Below are positions 6,899-15,312 of a stretch of 23,930 bases of DNA, one piece after another. Positions within the stretch are counted from its first letter, which is position 1; every line of letters begins with the position of its first letter. Under the pieces are notes generated by a model, which worked only from the letters and a program-made list of their open reading frames with translations, ran no database searches and had not been told where the DNA came from. The position numbers were made by a program, and so were the translations under genes. Source of the stretch: Thiomargarita sp. (GTDB lineage Bacteria > Pseudomonadota > Gammaproteobacteria > Beggiatoales > Beggiatoaceae); assembly GCA_030635005.1 (NCBI GenBank), contig DAOVZS010000007.1, forward strand, positions 1-23,930, in the 5' to 3' direction.

Positions 6899-9511
6899 AT
6901 GTCTGTACAAGAATTCAATTTAGAAGTTACCCCTATACTACCCAAAGCATTAAAACGTCTTGAAGAATTAACGGACAATTTATGGTATAGCTGGAATGTC
7001 GAAGTACGCTTATTATTTGAACAATTAAATCATAAATTATGGATGCGGGTAGGACATAATCCAAAATTATTTTTACGTAATATTGATCAAGCTCATTTAA
7101 ATAAAGCAGCCAATGATCCCTTATTTCTCAAAGCGTATTACCAAGTCATTTCAAATTATGACGCCTATTGTCAATCAACAGAACCCCGACAAAATGGCAC
7201 ACAACTCGCCAAAAATGATCTCATTGCTTATTTTTGTGCCGAATATGGCTTTCATGAAGGCTTTCCCATTTATTCAGGGGGCTTAGGCATTTTAGCAGGT
7301 GATCATTGTAAAACGGCAAGTGATATGCGTTTGCCTTTTATCAGTGTGGGCTTATTTTATCATCAAGGCTATTTTACCCAAATCATTGATGCTAATGGCA
7401 ATCAACAAGCCACTTATAGTGTGAATGAACCCCAACATTTACCCATTACGGCAGTCTTAGATGATGCGGGAAATGAGGTGTATATTGAGGTGCAAATTGC
7501 AGAAACACAAGTATCTGCGAAAGCGTGGAAAACACAAGTAGGGCATATTACCTTATTTTTGCTTGATACCAATGTACCCCAAAATAATGAGCAAGATCGT
7601 GAGATTACGCATAAATTATATGGGGGTGGGCAAGATGTTCGTATTAAACAAGAAATTGTATTGGGTATCGGTGGTGTACGCTTACTGAGAAAATTAGGAT
7701 TAGCCCCCACAATTTGGCACATGAATGAAGGTCATGCTGCTTTTATGATCCTTGAGAGAATGCGTGAATTAATCGCACAAAATCAAACATTTGACACCGC
7801 AATTGAAATTATTGGGGCAAATACGGTGTTTACTACCCATACGCCTGTGCCCGCAGGACATGATCATTTTTCTCAAGAACAAATCATCAATTATCTTGGG
7901 GCTTATGCACGTGATGATTTAAAAATGTCTCAAGAAGCCTTTTTAGCATTGGGATGTTGGCCTAATGACAACTCAGATTTTAATATGACACTATTGGCAA
8001 TGTCGGGTGCACAACATATGAATGGGGTCAGTCGTCTTCATGGTCAAATTTCGTCTAAAATGGAAGTGTGTCAAAAATTTTGGCCTGAATTGTCTCCTGC
8101 TGACAATCTCATGCATCATGTCACTAATGGGGTTCATATTTCATCCATCTTATCACGAGAATGGCATGAATTATTTGATAAAACATTAGGGGTAGCATGG
8201 CGTCATCATAAATCTGATGTGGATTTTTGGAAAAGCATCCATAATATTCCTGATAAAGTTTTTTGGAATGTGAAACAAACGATAAAATCACGCTTATTAG
8301 AAGTGATACGGGAAAGCTTAACAGCCCAGCATTTACGTCATCAAATCAGTGAAACGCATTTAGAACATCTGCTTAAATATATTGATCCGAATAATCCTAA
8401 TATTCTTACGATTGGATTTGCCCGCCGTTTTGCCACATACAAACGAGCGACCTTGTTATTTACTGATAAAGAGAAATTGCGTGCTATTCTCAATGATATT
8501 GATCGCCCCATTGTCTTTATTTTTGCGGGTAAAGCACATCCTAAGGATATTCCAGGACAAGATTTGCTGAGAGAAATTTATAAAACCAGTTGTGATCCAG
8601 AATTTATGGGTAAAATTCTGTTAGTACAAGGTTATGATTTGGCACTATCACGTCGTTTGGTCTCAGGCGTAGATGTGTGGCTTAATAATCCAGTATATCC
8701 CTTAGAAGCCAGTGGGACGTCTGGCATGAAAGTAGCGATTAATGGTGGTATTAATCTCAGCGTATTAGATGGATGGTGGCCTGAAAGCTATGATGGTGAA
8801 AATGGATGGGCGATTAAACCGTCTCCACATAATGATAATCCTGTATTACGTGATCACGAAGATGCCCGCAGTTTGTATGAAGTGTTACAAGATGAAGTCA
8901 TTCCGCTTTATTACAAAAAAAATCAGTATGGTTATTCTGAGGATTGGGTTAAAAAATCCAAATGTTCTATGGCAACGATATTGCCTCGATTTAATACCAT
9001 ACGAATGCTGAATGATTATTTAGATAAGCTTTATATACCAGCCAGCCTTCAAGGGAAACGTTTAAATAATGACGGTTATACTAAAGCACAAGATTTAGCA
9101 CTATGGAAAAAACAGGTTAGAAATCAATGGGAAGGGATACACATACGTACTGTCTCTACACCTGAAACACAAATGTCTTATGGGGAAACTGTCAGCATAC
9201 AAGTGGCCATTGATTTAAATGGCTTGCAAGCACATGATATAAAGGTTGAATTGTTACTCGCACGCAAAATTTATCATCCTGAAATTTTAGTTCCTACAGA
9301 AAATGATCTCCATAAACTCTGGGAAAATCATCCAAAATGGACGGTAACGTATCCCTTTATAGCTGAAAAACCGAATAATAATGAGGAATGTCTGTATACC
9401 CTTAATTTTAAACCCGATTTATGTGGGGGCTTAAGCTATAGAATTCGGATATATCCTATCCATTCACTGCTGTCAGATTCTTATGAAATGGGCATGATGA
9501 AGTGGGTTTAA
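6899..9511 (+). CDS. Alpha-glucan phosphorylase (GT35, short DUF3417 type)
   Basis: This 870-residue enzyme releases glucose-1-phosphate from glycogen or maltodextrin using pyridoxal phosphate. The N-terminal about 110 residues (LEELTDNLWYSWN...LF..L) are the DUF3417 domain typical of the bacterial/archaeal 'alpha-glucan family phosphorylase' branch rather than E. coli GlgP/MalP. The catalytic part shows YFCAEYGFHEGFPIYSGGLG, HMNEGHAAFMILER, FTTHTPVPAGHD, and the PLP site EASGTSGMKVAINGG with Lys611. The C-terminal about 110 residues form the beta-rich extension usual in this branch. AGGA and AAGGAA just upstream of the ATG give a good ribosome site. The stop overlaps the GTG start of the membrane protein, implying coupling. 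Substrate chain length cannot be told from sequence. Confidence 0.93.
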   Translation: MSVQEFNLEVTPILPKALKRLEELTDNLWYSWNVEVRLLFEQLNHKLWMRVGHNPKLFLRNIDQAHLNKAANDPLFLKAYYQVISNYDAYCQSTEPRQNGTQLAKNDLIAYFCAEYGFHEGFPIYSGGLGILAGDHCKTASDMRLPFISVGLFYHQGYFTQIIDANGNQQATYSVNEPQHLPITAVLDDAGNEVYIEVQIAETQVSAKAWKTQVGHITLFLLDTNVPQNNEQDREITHKLYGGGQDVRIKQEIVLGIGGVRLLRKLGLAPTIWHMNEGHAAFMILERMRELIAQNQTFDTAIEIIGANTVFTTHTPVPAGHDHFSQEQIINYLGAYARDDLKMSQEAFLALGCWPNDNSDFNMTLLAMSGAQHMNGVSRLHGQISSKMEVCQKFWPELSPADNLMHHVTNGVHISSILSREWHELFDKTLGVAWRHHKSDVDFWKSIHNIPDKVFWNVKQTIKSRLLEVIRESLTAQHLRHQISETHLEHLLKYIDPNNPNILTIGFARRFATYKRATLLFTDKEKLRAILNDIDRPIVFIFAGKAHPKDIPGQDLLREIYKTSCDPEFMGKILLVQGYDLALSRRLVSGVDVWLNNPVYPLEASGTSGMKVAINGGINLSVLDGWWPESYDGENGWAIKPSPHNDNPVLRDHEDARSLYEVLQDEVIPLYYKKNQYGYSEDWVKKSKCSMATILPRFNTIRMLNDYLDKLYIPASLQGKRLNNDGYTKAQDLALWKKQVRNQWEGIHIRTVSTPETQMSYGETVSIQVAIDLNGLQAHDIKVELLLARKIYHPEILVPTENDLHKLWENHPKWTVTYPFIAEKPNNNEECLYTLNFKPDLCGGLSYRIRIYPIHSLLSDSYEMGMMKWV

Positions 9512-10626
9512 AGGGTTTTGGACAATGGATTGTTTTAATACAACGCAATTTTCAAGTTATTTTTGCTGATAAAGTCAATCTATCCTTAATCATTTTTCAA
9601 GTGCCGCTTATTTCGATGCTCATTATTGTCGCTTTCTATAATTTTGAGCACGATAAACAAAATTTTGATGAAGCGTCACGAATATTATACTACTTTGGTA
9701 TCATGAAGGCTCCTTTAGAATTGGCTGAAAAAACGATTAATATTGATACCTTACATCGATATGCTAAGAATCTTGCAATAGAAAGCAATCCTGAAACACG
9801 TGTACACTATATTCAAAATACCATTAACCCTTTTTTTGAGAAAAAAAATATTGATGTACCCGTGTTAAAAGAAGACATCCAATTTATGAGTGATATCGCT
9901 GGAATGCGACGGGGCAGTGTGTATTTTCTGCTTGTCGCATCCAGTATTTGGTTTGGGATCATGGGATCATGTAAGGAAGTGGTGACAGAACAATCTATTT
10001 TAAAACGCGAAAGCCGATCCTATTTGTTTATTTTTCCCTATTTATTGGCTAAATTTTGTGTAGTCACACTGATTTTATGTCTGCAAACAGGCTTACTCTC
10101 TCTGATGGTTGTGCCCTTATTGCTCAAACTCTCCCTCATCAATGGCTTATGGATTTGGCTGATATTATGGATCGCAGCTTTTGTATCGGCTTCTTTAGGT
10201 TTATTTATCTCTTGTGTTGTCAACAGTTATCGTGTGGCACTTACTTTAATACCCCTATTGATGATCCCTCAATTATTATTCGGGGGCTTATTACGTCCTC
10301 AAATAGATTTAAAAAATGATATTTGGTCTGACATGACCAATATCTTAAGTGCATTAACGATTCAACGCTGGGCTTTTGAAGCTATTTTAAGTAAAGATAT
10401 TTATGCAGAAGGGGGCATTTTAAAATTACAAGTCAATCCGAGAAGTCACGGTGAATTGAATCTGATTCAAACCACCAATATATCCTTAGTGCATTCATTT
10501 TTTAAGCCCAGAAAATGGGGCACTGTTAAAAACAGTGCATTATGGCTACCATTAATATATTTATTAAGTGCCAGCCTTATCTTTTTCATCAGTGGCTATC
10601 TTGCATTGCGACAACGTTTTACATAA
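9502..10626 (+). CDS. ABCG/ABC-2-type membrane permease without ATPase domain
   Basis: This 374-residue integral membrane protein looks like the transmembrane half of an ABCG-type exporter (ABC2_membrane family). After a short amphipathic start, the first membrane segment (about 28-48) is followed by a soluble loop of about 85 residues. Then come VASSIWFGIMGSCKEVVTEQSILKRE-type residues (split here: SSIWFGIMG, CKEVV, LKRESRSYL) and five or so hydrophobic segments (about 145-270 and 348-370). The IWFG...E...ERES pattern and IPPY-like FPYLLAKF are ABCG hallmarks. In bacterial relatives this part is usually fused to an FHA/ATPase half, and none is present here or next door. It starts at GTG 9502, overlapping the phosphorylase stop by 10 nt. 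The substrate is unknown; it must borrow an ATPase or be a degenerate half-transporter. Confidence 0.75.
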   Translation: MGLKGFGQWIVLIQRNFQVIFADKVNLSLIIFQVPLISMLIIVAFYNFEHDKQNFDEASRILYYFGIMKAPLELAEKTINIDTLHRYAKNLAIESNPETRVHYIQNTINPFFEKKNIDVPVLKEDIQFMSDIAGMRRGSVYFLLVASSIWFGIMGSCKEVVTEQSILKRESRSYLFIFPYLLAKFCVVTLILCLQTGLLSLMVVPLLLKLSLINGLWIWLILWIAAFVSASLGLFISCVVNSYRVALTLIPLLMIPQLLFGGLLRPQIDLKNDIWSDMTNILSALTIQRWAFEAILSKDIYAEGGILKLQVNPRSHGELNLIQTTNISLVHSFFKPRKWGTVKNSALWLPLIYLLSASLIFFISGYLALRQRFT

Positions 10627-10640
10627 TAGGGTATTTTTAT

Positions 10641-11180
10641 ATGCGTTTTTTCATGACAGTAGTCATATTGTACTGTGCCAGTTTCGGGGCTGTGTCAGCA
10701 TTTTCTCTTGATTTTGTTGATAAATTAGATATCAAAGCCATTAAAAGTATTCATCTCACACAAATAAACAATGAATTTAGAGCAACAATTAAGGTACAAT
10801 TTGGCAGTACTTCTGATGTAGATTTAAAATTTAAAAATGCTAATTTTAAAATTACCTTTAAAAACAATAAAGACAGCGATATTTATTTAGGCGTCACAGA
10901 ATCGGCAGAATTCTTTTTTCCCGCGAGTGAGCATGGGATAGAAAGACTTCAAGATGAAAATTTAAACGTGTACGTTGGGAAAAATGATCTGGACACTTTG
11001 AATCGTTTAATCGAAATGTTTAATCTTATGGGTAACCCAAATTCAGAATTTGCAATGATTTTATCAGGCGTCACCGATGTCGGTACTAAAGTAAAACGAG
11101 GTTGGATATATCAAGGACATATTGAAATAGAAGATTTCACATTTCATCCAACTATCCAAAGAGAAGTCTTATTTAAGTAA
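10641..11180 (+). CDS. Small exported protein of unknown function
   Basis: I do not recognise this 179-residue protein. The ATG at 10641 is preferred over upstream in-frame options because it directly begins a signal peptide (MRFFMTVVILYCASFGAVSA, cleavage probably after AVSA) and lies 14 nt after the permease stop. The mature part is rich in beta-strand-like alternation, with FRATIKVQFGSTSDVDLKFKN-type segments (for example ATIKVQF, VDLKFKN, FKITFKN). This faintly resembles the LEA_2/WHy fold, a weak visual similarity only. No cysteines or catalytic motif stand out. Position suggests the same transcript as the permease and a periplasmic partner role, which is inference. Confidence 0.7.
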   Translation: MRFFMTVVILYCASFGAVSAFSLDFVDKLDIKAIKSIHLTQINNEFRATIKVQFGSTSDVDLKFKNANFKITFKNNKDSDIYLGVTESAEFFFPASEHGIERLQDENLNVYVGKNDLDTLNRLIEMFNLMGNPNSEFAMILSGVTDVGTKVKRGWIYQGHIEIEDFTFHPTIQREVLFK

Positions 11181-11285
11181 CAGTTACCAGTTATCAATTA
11201 TCATTGACTTGTATTTTAGACTTAAATTTCTTAAAATCTTATATCTGAAATAAATAAAGTGTAAAAGAGTGGAGTAATAAAATTT

Positions 11286-11639
11286 ATGTATGCTGTGATT
11301 CAAACAGGTGGTAAACAATATAAGGTTGCACCAGGCGCTACCCTTAGAATAGAAAAAATACTGACTGCACCCGGGGAAACCGTTGATTTTAACACCGTAT
11401 TAATGGTTGTAGATGGTGATAATCTCAAAATTGGAACACCACAAGTCGAAGGGGGTAAAGTGTCAGCAGTGGTTGTCGCACATGGTAGAGATAAAAAAGT
11501 TAAAATCATCAAATTTAAACGACGTAAACACTATCGTAGACAAATGGGACATCGTCAACACTATACCGAAGTCACTATTAATACGATTACAGCAGATGGA
11601 ATTGAAGCTGCAACTCCTGTCACTGAGGTAACAGAATAA
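11286..11639 (+). CDS. rplU: 50S ribosomal protein L21
   Basis: This 117-residue large-subunit protein binds 23S rRNA. The start MYAVIQTGGKQYKV is the family signature, and the basic KFKRRKHYRRQMGHRQ block matches the conserved RNA-binding end. It is about 14 residues longer than E. coli L21 (103), with an acidic/Thr-rich tail. It is preceded by GGAG (ribosome site) and a 105-nt AT-rich leader. In that leader TTAGAC (11216-11221) with TATATC (11240-11245), 18 bp apart, is only a weak promoter candidate. rpmA follows after 1 nt. Confidence 0.97.
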   Translation: MYAVIQTGGKQYKVAPGATLRIEKILTAPGETVDFNTVLMVVDGDNLKIGTPQVEGGKVSAVVVAHGRDKKVKIIKFKRRKHYRRQMGHRQHYTEVTINTITADGIEAATPVTEVTE

Positions 11640-11640
11640 A

Positions 11641-11898
11641 ATGGCACATAAAAAAGCTGGCGGTAGTAGCCGCAACGGACGCGATTCTCATGGACAACGT
11701 TTAGGTATCAAACGTTATGGGGGAGAAACCGTCTTATCAGGTAATATCTTAGTACGACAACGTGGGACTAAATTTCATCCTGGCGTGAATGTGGGCAAAG
11801 GCAGTGATGATACCCTATATGCCAAATCCACAGGCGTGGTCAAATTTGAAGTAAAAGGCCCTAAAAATCGTAAATTTGTGAGCATTATTGCCGCTTAA
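11641..11898 (+). CDS. rpmA: 50S ribosomal protein L27
   Basis: This 85-residue protein sits near the peptidyl-transferase centre. The sequence begins MAHKKAGGSSRNGRDS, the near-invariant L27 N-terminus, and includes RLGIKRYGGE and RQRGTKFHPG. Length equals E. coli L27 (85). It is separated from rplU by one base, the standard two-gene operon. The GTPase gene obgE, which commonly follows rpmA, is not here; folD is next after a hairpin. Confidence 0.98.
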   Translation: MAHKKAGGSSRNGRDSHGQRLGIKRYGGETVLSGNILVRQRGTKFHPGVNVGKGSDDTLYAKSTGVVKFEVKGPKNRKFVSIIAA

Positions 11899-11909
11899 CT
11901 CCTTTAAAA

Positions 11910-11933
11910 CCGTACAAGAGTCTTCTTGTACGG
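11910..11933 (+). terminator. Strong hairpin after rpmA (terminator or processing signal)
   Basis: CCGTACAAGA (11910-11919), loop GTCT, TCTTGTACGG (11924-11933) form a perfect 10-bp stem with a tetraloop, 11 nt after the rpmA stop. It is followed by ATCATCATAAT rather than a T-run, so rho-independent termination would be inefficient. It more likely trims or stabilises the ribosomal-protein mRNA and reduces read-through into folD, whose ATG lies 15 nt further on. Confidence 0.55.
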
Positions 11934-11948
11934 ATCATCATAATAAAT

Positions 11949-12794
11949 ATGACAGCAAAAGTACTCGATGGAAAGGCACTTGCCAAACAAATGCGCCATT
12001 CCATCAAACAACAAGTGCAGAATCGCATTGCACAGGGAATACGTCCCCCCGGTTTAGCAGTGATACTGCTGGGCGGTAATCCTGCCTCAGAAATTTATGT
12101 TCGTCATAAGCGTAATGCTTGTGCAGAAGTAGGAATGATTTCAAAATCCTTTTCTCTGCCTGAACACACCTCACAAGAAGACCTATTAACACAACTGGAT
12201 CAACTCAATGAAGATAAGGATATTGATGGGATTTTAGTGCAATTGCCCTTACCAGCCCATATTGACAGTGAATTAGTGATTGAACGGATTGTGCCACATA
12301 AAGATGTTGATGGATTTCATCCTTATAATGCAGGACGTTTATCTTTAAACTTACCTTTGTTACGCCCTTGTACGTCTAAAGGGATGATGACATTACTCGC
12401 ACACACGGGTATCAGTCTTGTAGGTTTAGATGCGGTCATGATTGGTCAATCCAATATTGTCGGACGTCCCATGGCTTTAGAATTATCTGCAGCGCATGCG
12501 ACTGTTACCTTATGTCATATTCATACGCGTCATTTAGCGGATAAAATACGATGTGCTGATATTGTCGTTTCAGCGGTGGGCAAAGCGCACTTAATTTCAG
12601 GTGATTGGATCAAACCCGGTGCGATTGTGATTGATGCAGGTATGAATAAACTTGCCAATGGTCATTTAGTCGGTGATGTTGATTTTGCCGAAGCGTTAAA
12701 AAAAGCCAGTTGGATCACCCCTGTACCAGGAGGTGTCGGTCCGATGACTGTCGCCAGTTTATTGGAAAACACCTTACAAGCTGCTCAATTGTAG
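11949..12794 (+). CDS. folD: Bifunctional methylene-THF dehydrogenase / methenyl-THF cyclohydrolase
   Basis: This 281-residue enzyme interconverts 5,10-methylene-, methenyl- and 10-formyl-tetrahydrofolate with NADP, feeding purine and fMet synthesis in the cytoplasm. Signatures: GGNPASEIYVRHKRNACAEVG (with the active-site Tyr and Lys; split as SEIYVRHKR), DGILVQLPLP, KDVDGFHPYNAGRL, PCTSKGMM, the nucleotide-binding IGQSNIVGRPMALEL, and the C-terminal PGGVGPMTVASLLENT. Length is normal (E. coli 288). No clear Shine-Dalgarno precedes the ATG, and the start sits 15 nt after a strong hairpin. The HD-GYP gene begins 7 nt after its stop, so the two are likely co-transcribed. Confidence 0.97.
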   Translation: MTAKVLDGKALAKQMRHSIKQQVQNRIAQGIRPPGLAVILLGGNPASEIYVRHKRNACAEVGMISKSFSLPEHTSQEDLLTQLDQLNEDKDIDGILVQLPLPAHIDSELVIERIVPHKDVDGFHPYNAGRLSLNLPLLRPCTSKGMMTLLAHTGISLVGLDAVMIGQSNIVGRPMALELSAAHATVTLCHIHTRHLADKIRCADIVVSAVGKAHLISGDWIKPGAIVIDAGMNKLANGHLVGDVDFAEALKKASWITPVPGGVGPMTVASLLENTLQAAQL

Positions 12795-12801
12795 GTGAAC
12801 T

Positions 12802-14460
12802 ATGATGCAAAATAACGATTATAATATACAAGATTTACAGTCACATATCAAAACATTAACCCAAATTGGCGTGGCGTTATCGGCGGAACGAAATGGAACG
12901 CGCTTGTTGGAAATGATTTTGATAGAGGCCAAACGGATTGCCCACGCTGATGGCGGGACTTTGTATACCCGTACAGACAAAAATCAGCTTACATTTGAGA
13001 CAATGCTGACCAAATCCCTTAATATTCATAGTGGGGGAACAAGTGGGATACCCGTAACATTATTGCCTTTGCAGATGTACCAAGAGAATGGCGCTGCCAA
13101 TTTAGGAGTAGTGGCAGTACGTGCTGCGATTTGTGATCAAACCATCAATATTCCAGACGTGTATGCGAATACAGAATTTGAATTTTCGGGCATGAGAAAG
13201 TTTGATAAAGCCATGAATTATCATTCTCAATCATTTTTAACTGTACCCATGAAAAATCACGAAGGTGATGTCATTGGTATCTTACAATTGATTAATGCCT
13301 TAGATCCTGTTACGGGAGAGATCACAGAATTTAGTACATCAGTACAAGAATTAGTAGAATCTTTAGCATCTCAAGCCTCAGTTGCTTGGGTTAATCAACG
13401 TTTATTGGAAGAACATCGGCATTTATTTGAAGCGTTTATCAAATTAATCGCCACAGCTATTGATGAAAAATCTCCACATACTGGCGGACATTGTCAACGA
13501 GTCCCCAAATTAGCGATGATGTTAGTGGATGCGGTGTCTCATATTCAAGTGGGTCCGCTTAAAGATTTTAATATGACAGAAGAAGGACGTTATGAATTAA
13601 AAATTGCGGCGTTATTACATGATTGCGGGAAAATTACCACGCCAGAATATATCATTGAAAAATCAACGAAACTTGAAACCATATTTGATCGCATTGACAC
13701 CGTAGATACGCGTTTTGAAGTGCTTAAGCGTGATGCAGAAATTGAATTATTGCGCAAACAATTGGCACATGTTGATCTGAGCAATGTAGACGCACAATTA
13801 GCAGAGAAAGTGGATGTTTTAAACGCAGAACGTGATTTTATTCGTAACTGTAATCTCGGTGGCGAATTCATGTCTAATGAGTTGAAACAACGCGTAAAGG
13901 ATATCGCACAGCGACAGTGGATCGCACCCAGTGGTCAAAAAGAATGCTTGTTATCAGAAAAAGATGAAGTTTATAATCTCAATATTAGCAAAGGCACTTT
14001 AACCCCTGAAGAACGTCAAAAAATTAATTACCATATTGAAGCCACCATCAAAATGCTTGAAACCTTACCCTATCCCAAACATCTTAAGCACGTACCTGAA
14101 TATGCGGGGGGACATCATGAACGTATGGATGGTAAGGGATATCCTAAGCACTTAAAACGCGAACAATTATCGCTACCTGCAAGGTTACTTGGGGTTGTCG
14201 ATGTGTTTGAGGCTTTGACAGCCAGAGATCGTCCTTATAATCAAAAACCCAAAACCTTATCTCAAGCCCTCAGAATTTTAGGCTTTATGAAATTAGAAAA
14301 CCATATTGATCCTGATTTATTTGATGCTTTTATTCATGAAAAAGTATACGAACGTTATGCACATTCGCTTGATGATAATAATCAGCCATTTTTATTGCCC
14401 ACACAAATTGATGAAGTAGATGTCACCAAATTACCTGGTTATAGCCCTTTGTCTGATTGA
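12802..14460 (+). CDS. GAF and HD-GYP domain protein (probable cyclic-di-GMP phosphodiesterase)
   Basis: This 552-residue cytoplasmic signalling protein has a GAF sensor (about residues 15-200) with typical RIAHADGGTLYT and FLTVPMKN..GDVIGILQLIN-like segments. From about 205 the HD-GYP domain starts with AIDEKSPHTGGHCQRV. The metal-binding HD pair is His273-Asp274 (LLHDCGK), and the GYP signature is HHERMDGKGYP (438-448). The active-site residues look intact, so hydrolysis of cyclic di-GMP is likely. The HD and GYP motifs are about 165 residues apart because a partly coiled-coil insert (about 285-400, KLETIFDRIDTV onward) interrupts them. This insert is seen in a known HD-GYP subgroup. There is no membrane segment. 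GGTGAA precedes the ATG. Its stop overlaps the convergent pseudogene by 22 nt. Confidence 0.92.
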   Translation: MMQNNDYNIQDLQSHIKTLTQIGVALSAERNGTRLLEMILIEAKRIAHADGGTLYTRTDKNQLTFETMLTKSLNIHSGGTSGIPVTLLPLQMYQENGAANLGVVAVRAAICDQTINIPDVYANTEFEFSGMRKFDKAMNYHSQSFLTVPMKNHEGDVIGILQLINALDPVTGEITEFSTSVQELVESLASQASVAWVNQRLLEEHRHLFEAFIKLIATAIDEKSPHTGGHCQRVPKLAMMLVDAVSHIQVGPLKDFNMTEEGRYELKIAALLHDCGKITTPEYIIEKSTKLETIFDRIDTVDTRFEVLKRDAEIELLRKQLAHVDLSNVDAQLAEKVDVLNAERDFIRNCNLGGEFMSNELKQRVKDIAQRQWIAPSGQKECLLSEKDEVYNLNISKGTLTPEERQKINYHIEATIKMLETLPYPKHLKHVPEYAGGHHERMDGKGYPKHLKREQLSLPARLLGVVDVFEALTARDRPYNQKPKTLSQALRILGFMKLENHIDPDLFDAFIHEKVYERYAHSLDDNNQPFLLPTQIDEVDVTKLPGYSPLSD

Positions 14461-15235
14461 CTTCTAGCCACACGCTTAATAATCACCTTAAACAGATTAC
14501 CTGTTCGATCATCGATTAATTCAATTGCTTTCCATGTACGATAGGCGCGACGAATACCTGTTCCCAATCCTCGGTACGGGAGTAAATGAATAGCATGAGA
14601 GATTAATACGGGATTACGCATATTAGAAATCCCATGACGAATATTTTCTATGGTTAGATTATTAGGCAAATGCCCAGGGCTGATAATTTCAATACGATCA
14701 TCAAACATAAACACCCTGATGGGGGCTGCAATGAAATAATCACGGTGCATCAAGGCATTCACTACCATTTCCTCAAGCACGATTTTGGGAATTTCCAATT
14801 TTCCCAGTGAATTCACGTTTTGTCCCTGCTGAAGCCGCCGCAAGTTTCGGGTAATAAAAGCCAAAGTCTGTTCAAACACGGATTTTAGATTACCTGTCAT
14901 ATCCTGACTATCACAACATCAATATCATTACCTGGCCAAACAGCGGCTTTCACCATAAATTGTGGTTTACGAATTTGCGGTTTTTTTCCAAACAACAACA
15001 ATCCAGTCAAGTTAAGACGTCTCTTAGAAAAAAGATTCAAATTTTCAAGTAGTCGTTCCAATGGTACACCCGATTCTTCCAATGGTTCTTCATAACACCG
15101 CTCATAGTAAGTTCTGAAAAAGGGCTCATCTAAATCAGTGATTGAACTACCAGATACAGACACTTCATCCGCATATACTAACCCTTCTGATTGAAATAAA
15201 CGTTGTATAGCGCTGCCCGTTTGAATAGCATACAA
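14439..15235 (-). pseudogene. Frameshifted, N-terminally truncated ATP-binding protein (COG2865/AlbA_2 type)
   Basis: Two minus-strand frames together make the middle and C-terminal parts of a GHKL-type ATP-binding putative transcriptional regulator. The upstream part (15235-14897) has LTGLLLFGKKPQ and AAVWPGNDID, then stops. The downstream part (14900-14439) continues with GNLKSVFEQTLAFI, the N-box EEMVVNALMHRDY, the DDRIEIISPGHLP box and GLGTGIRR. The join near 14905-14925 needs a one-base loss or two-base gain: reading across in the other frame gives DSQDMTGNL, which restores homology. The AlbA_2 DNA-binding N-terminus is absent; homology stops near 15235, where repeat DNA begins, and TTG is the only start there. 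The gene is therefore probably dead. Confidence 0.8.
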
Positions 15236-15242
15236 AATACCT

Positions 15243-15262
15243 AATTTCTCGTTCCCAACCTC
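15243..15262. repeat. Half of a GTTCCCA-type palindromic repeat
   Basis: AATTTCTCGTTCCCA (15243-15257) is repeated exactly at 15311-15325, the outer edge of the large element. Here it continues AACCTCCGGTT, as if it were the first half of a GTTCCCAACC...GGTTGGGAAC hairpin whose second half has been lost. It marks the point where the ATP-binding pseudogene is broken off. Confidence 0.5.
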
Positions 15263-15312
15263 CGGTTCACTGCCATTAACTTAAGATATAACTCATTGAA
15301 ATTAAACATAAA

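Noticed and set aside
10542..10640. Upstream extension of the exported protein gene
   Set aside because: The extension overlaps the permease gene and would bury the signal peptide; ATG 10641 begins it cleanly.
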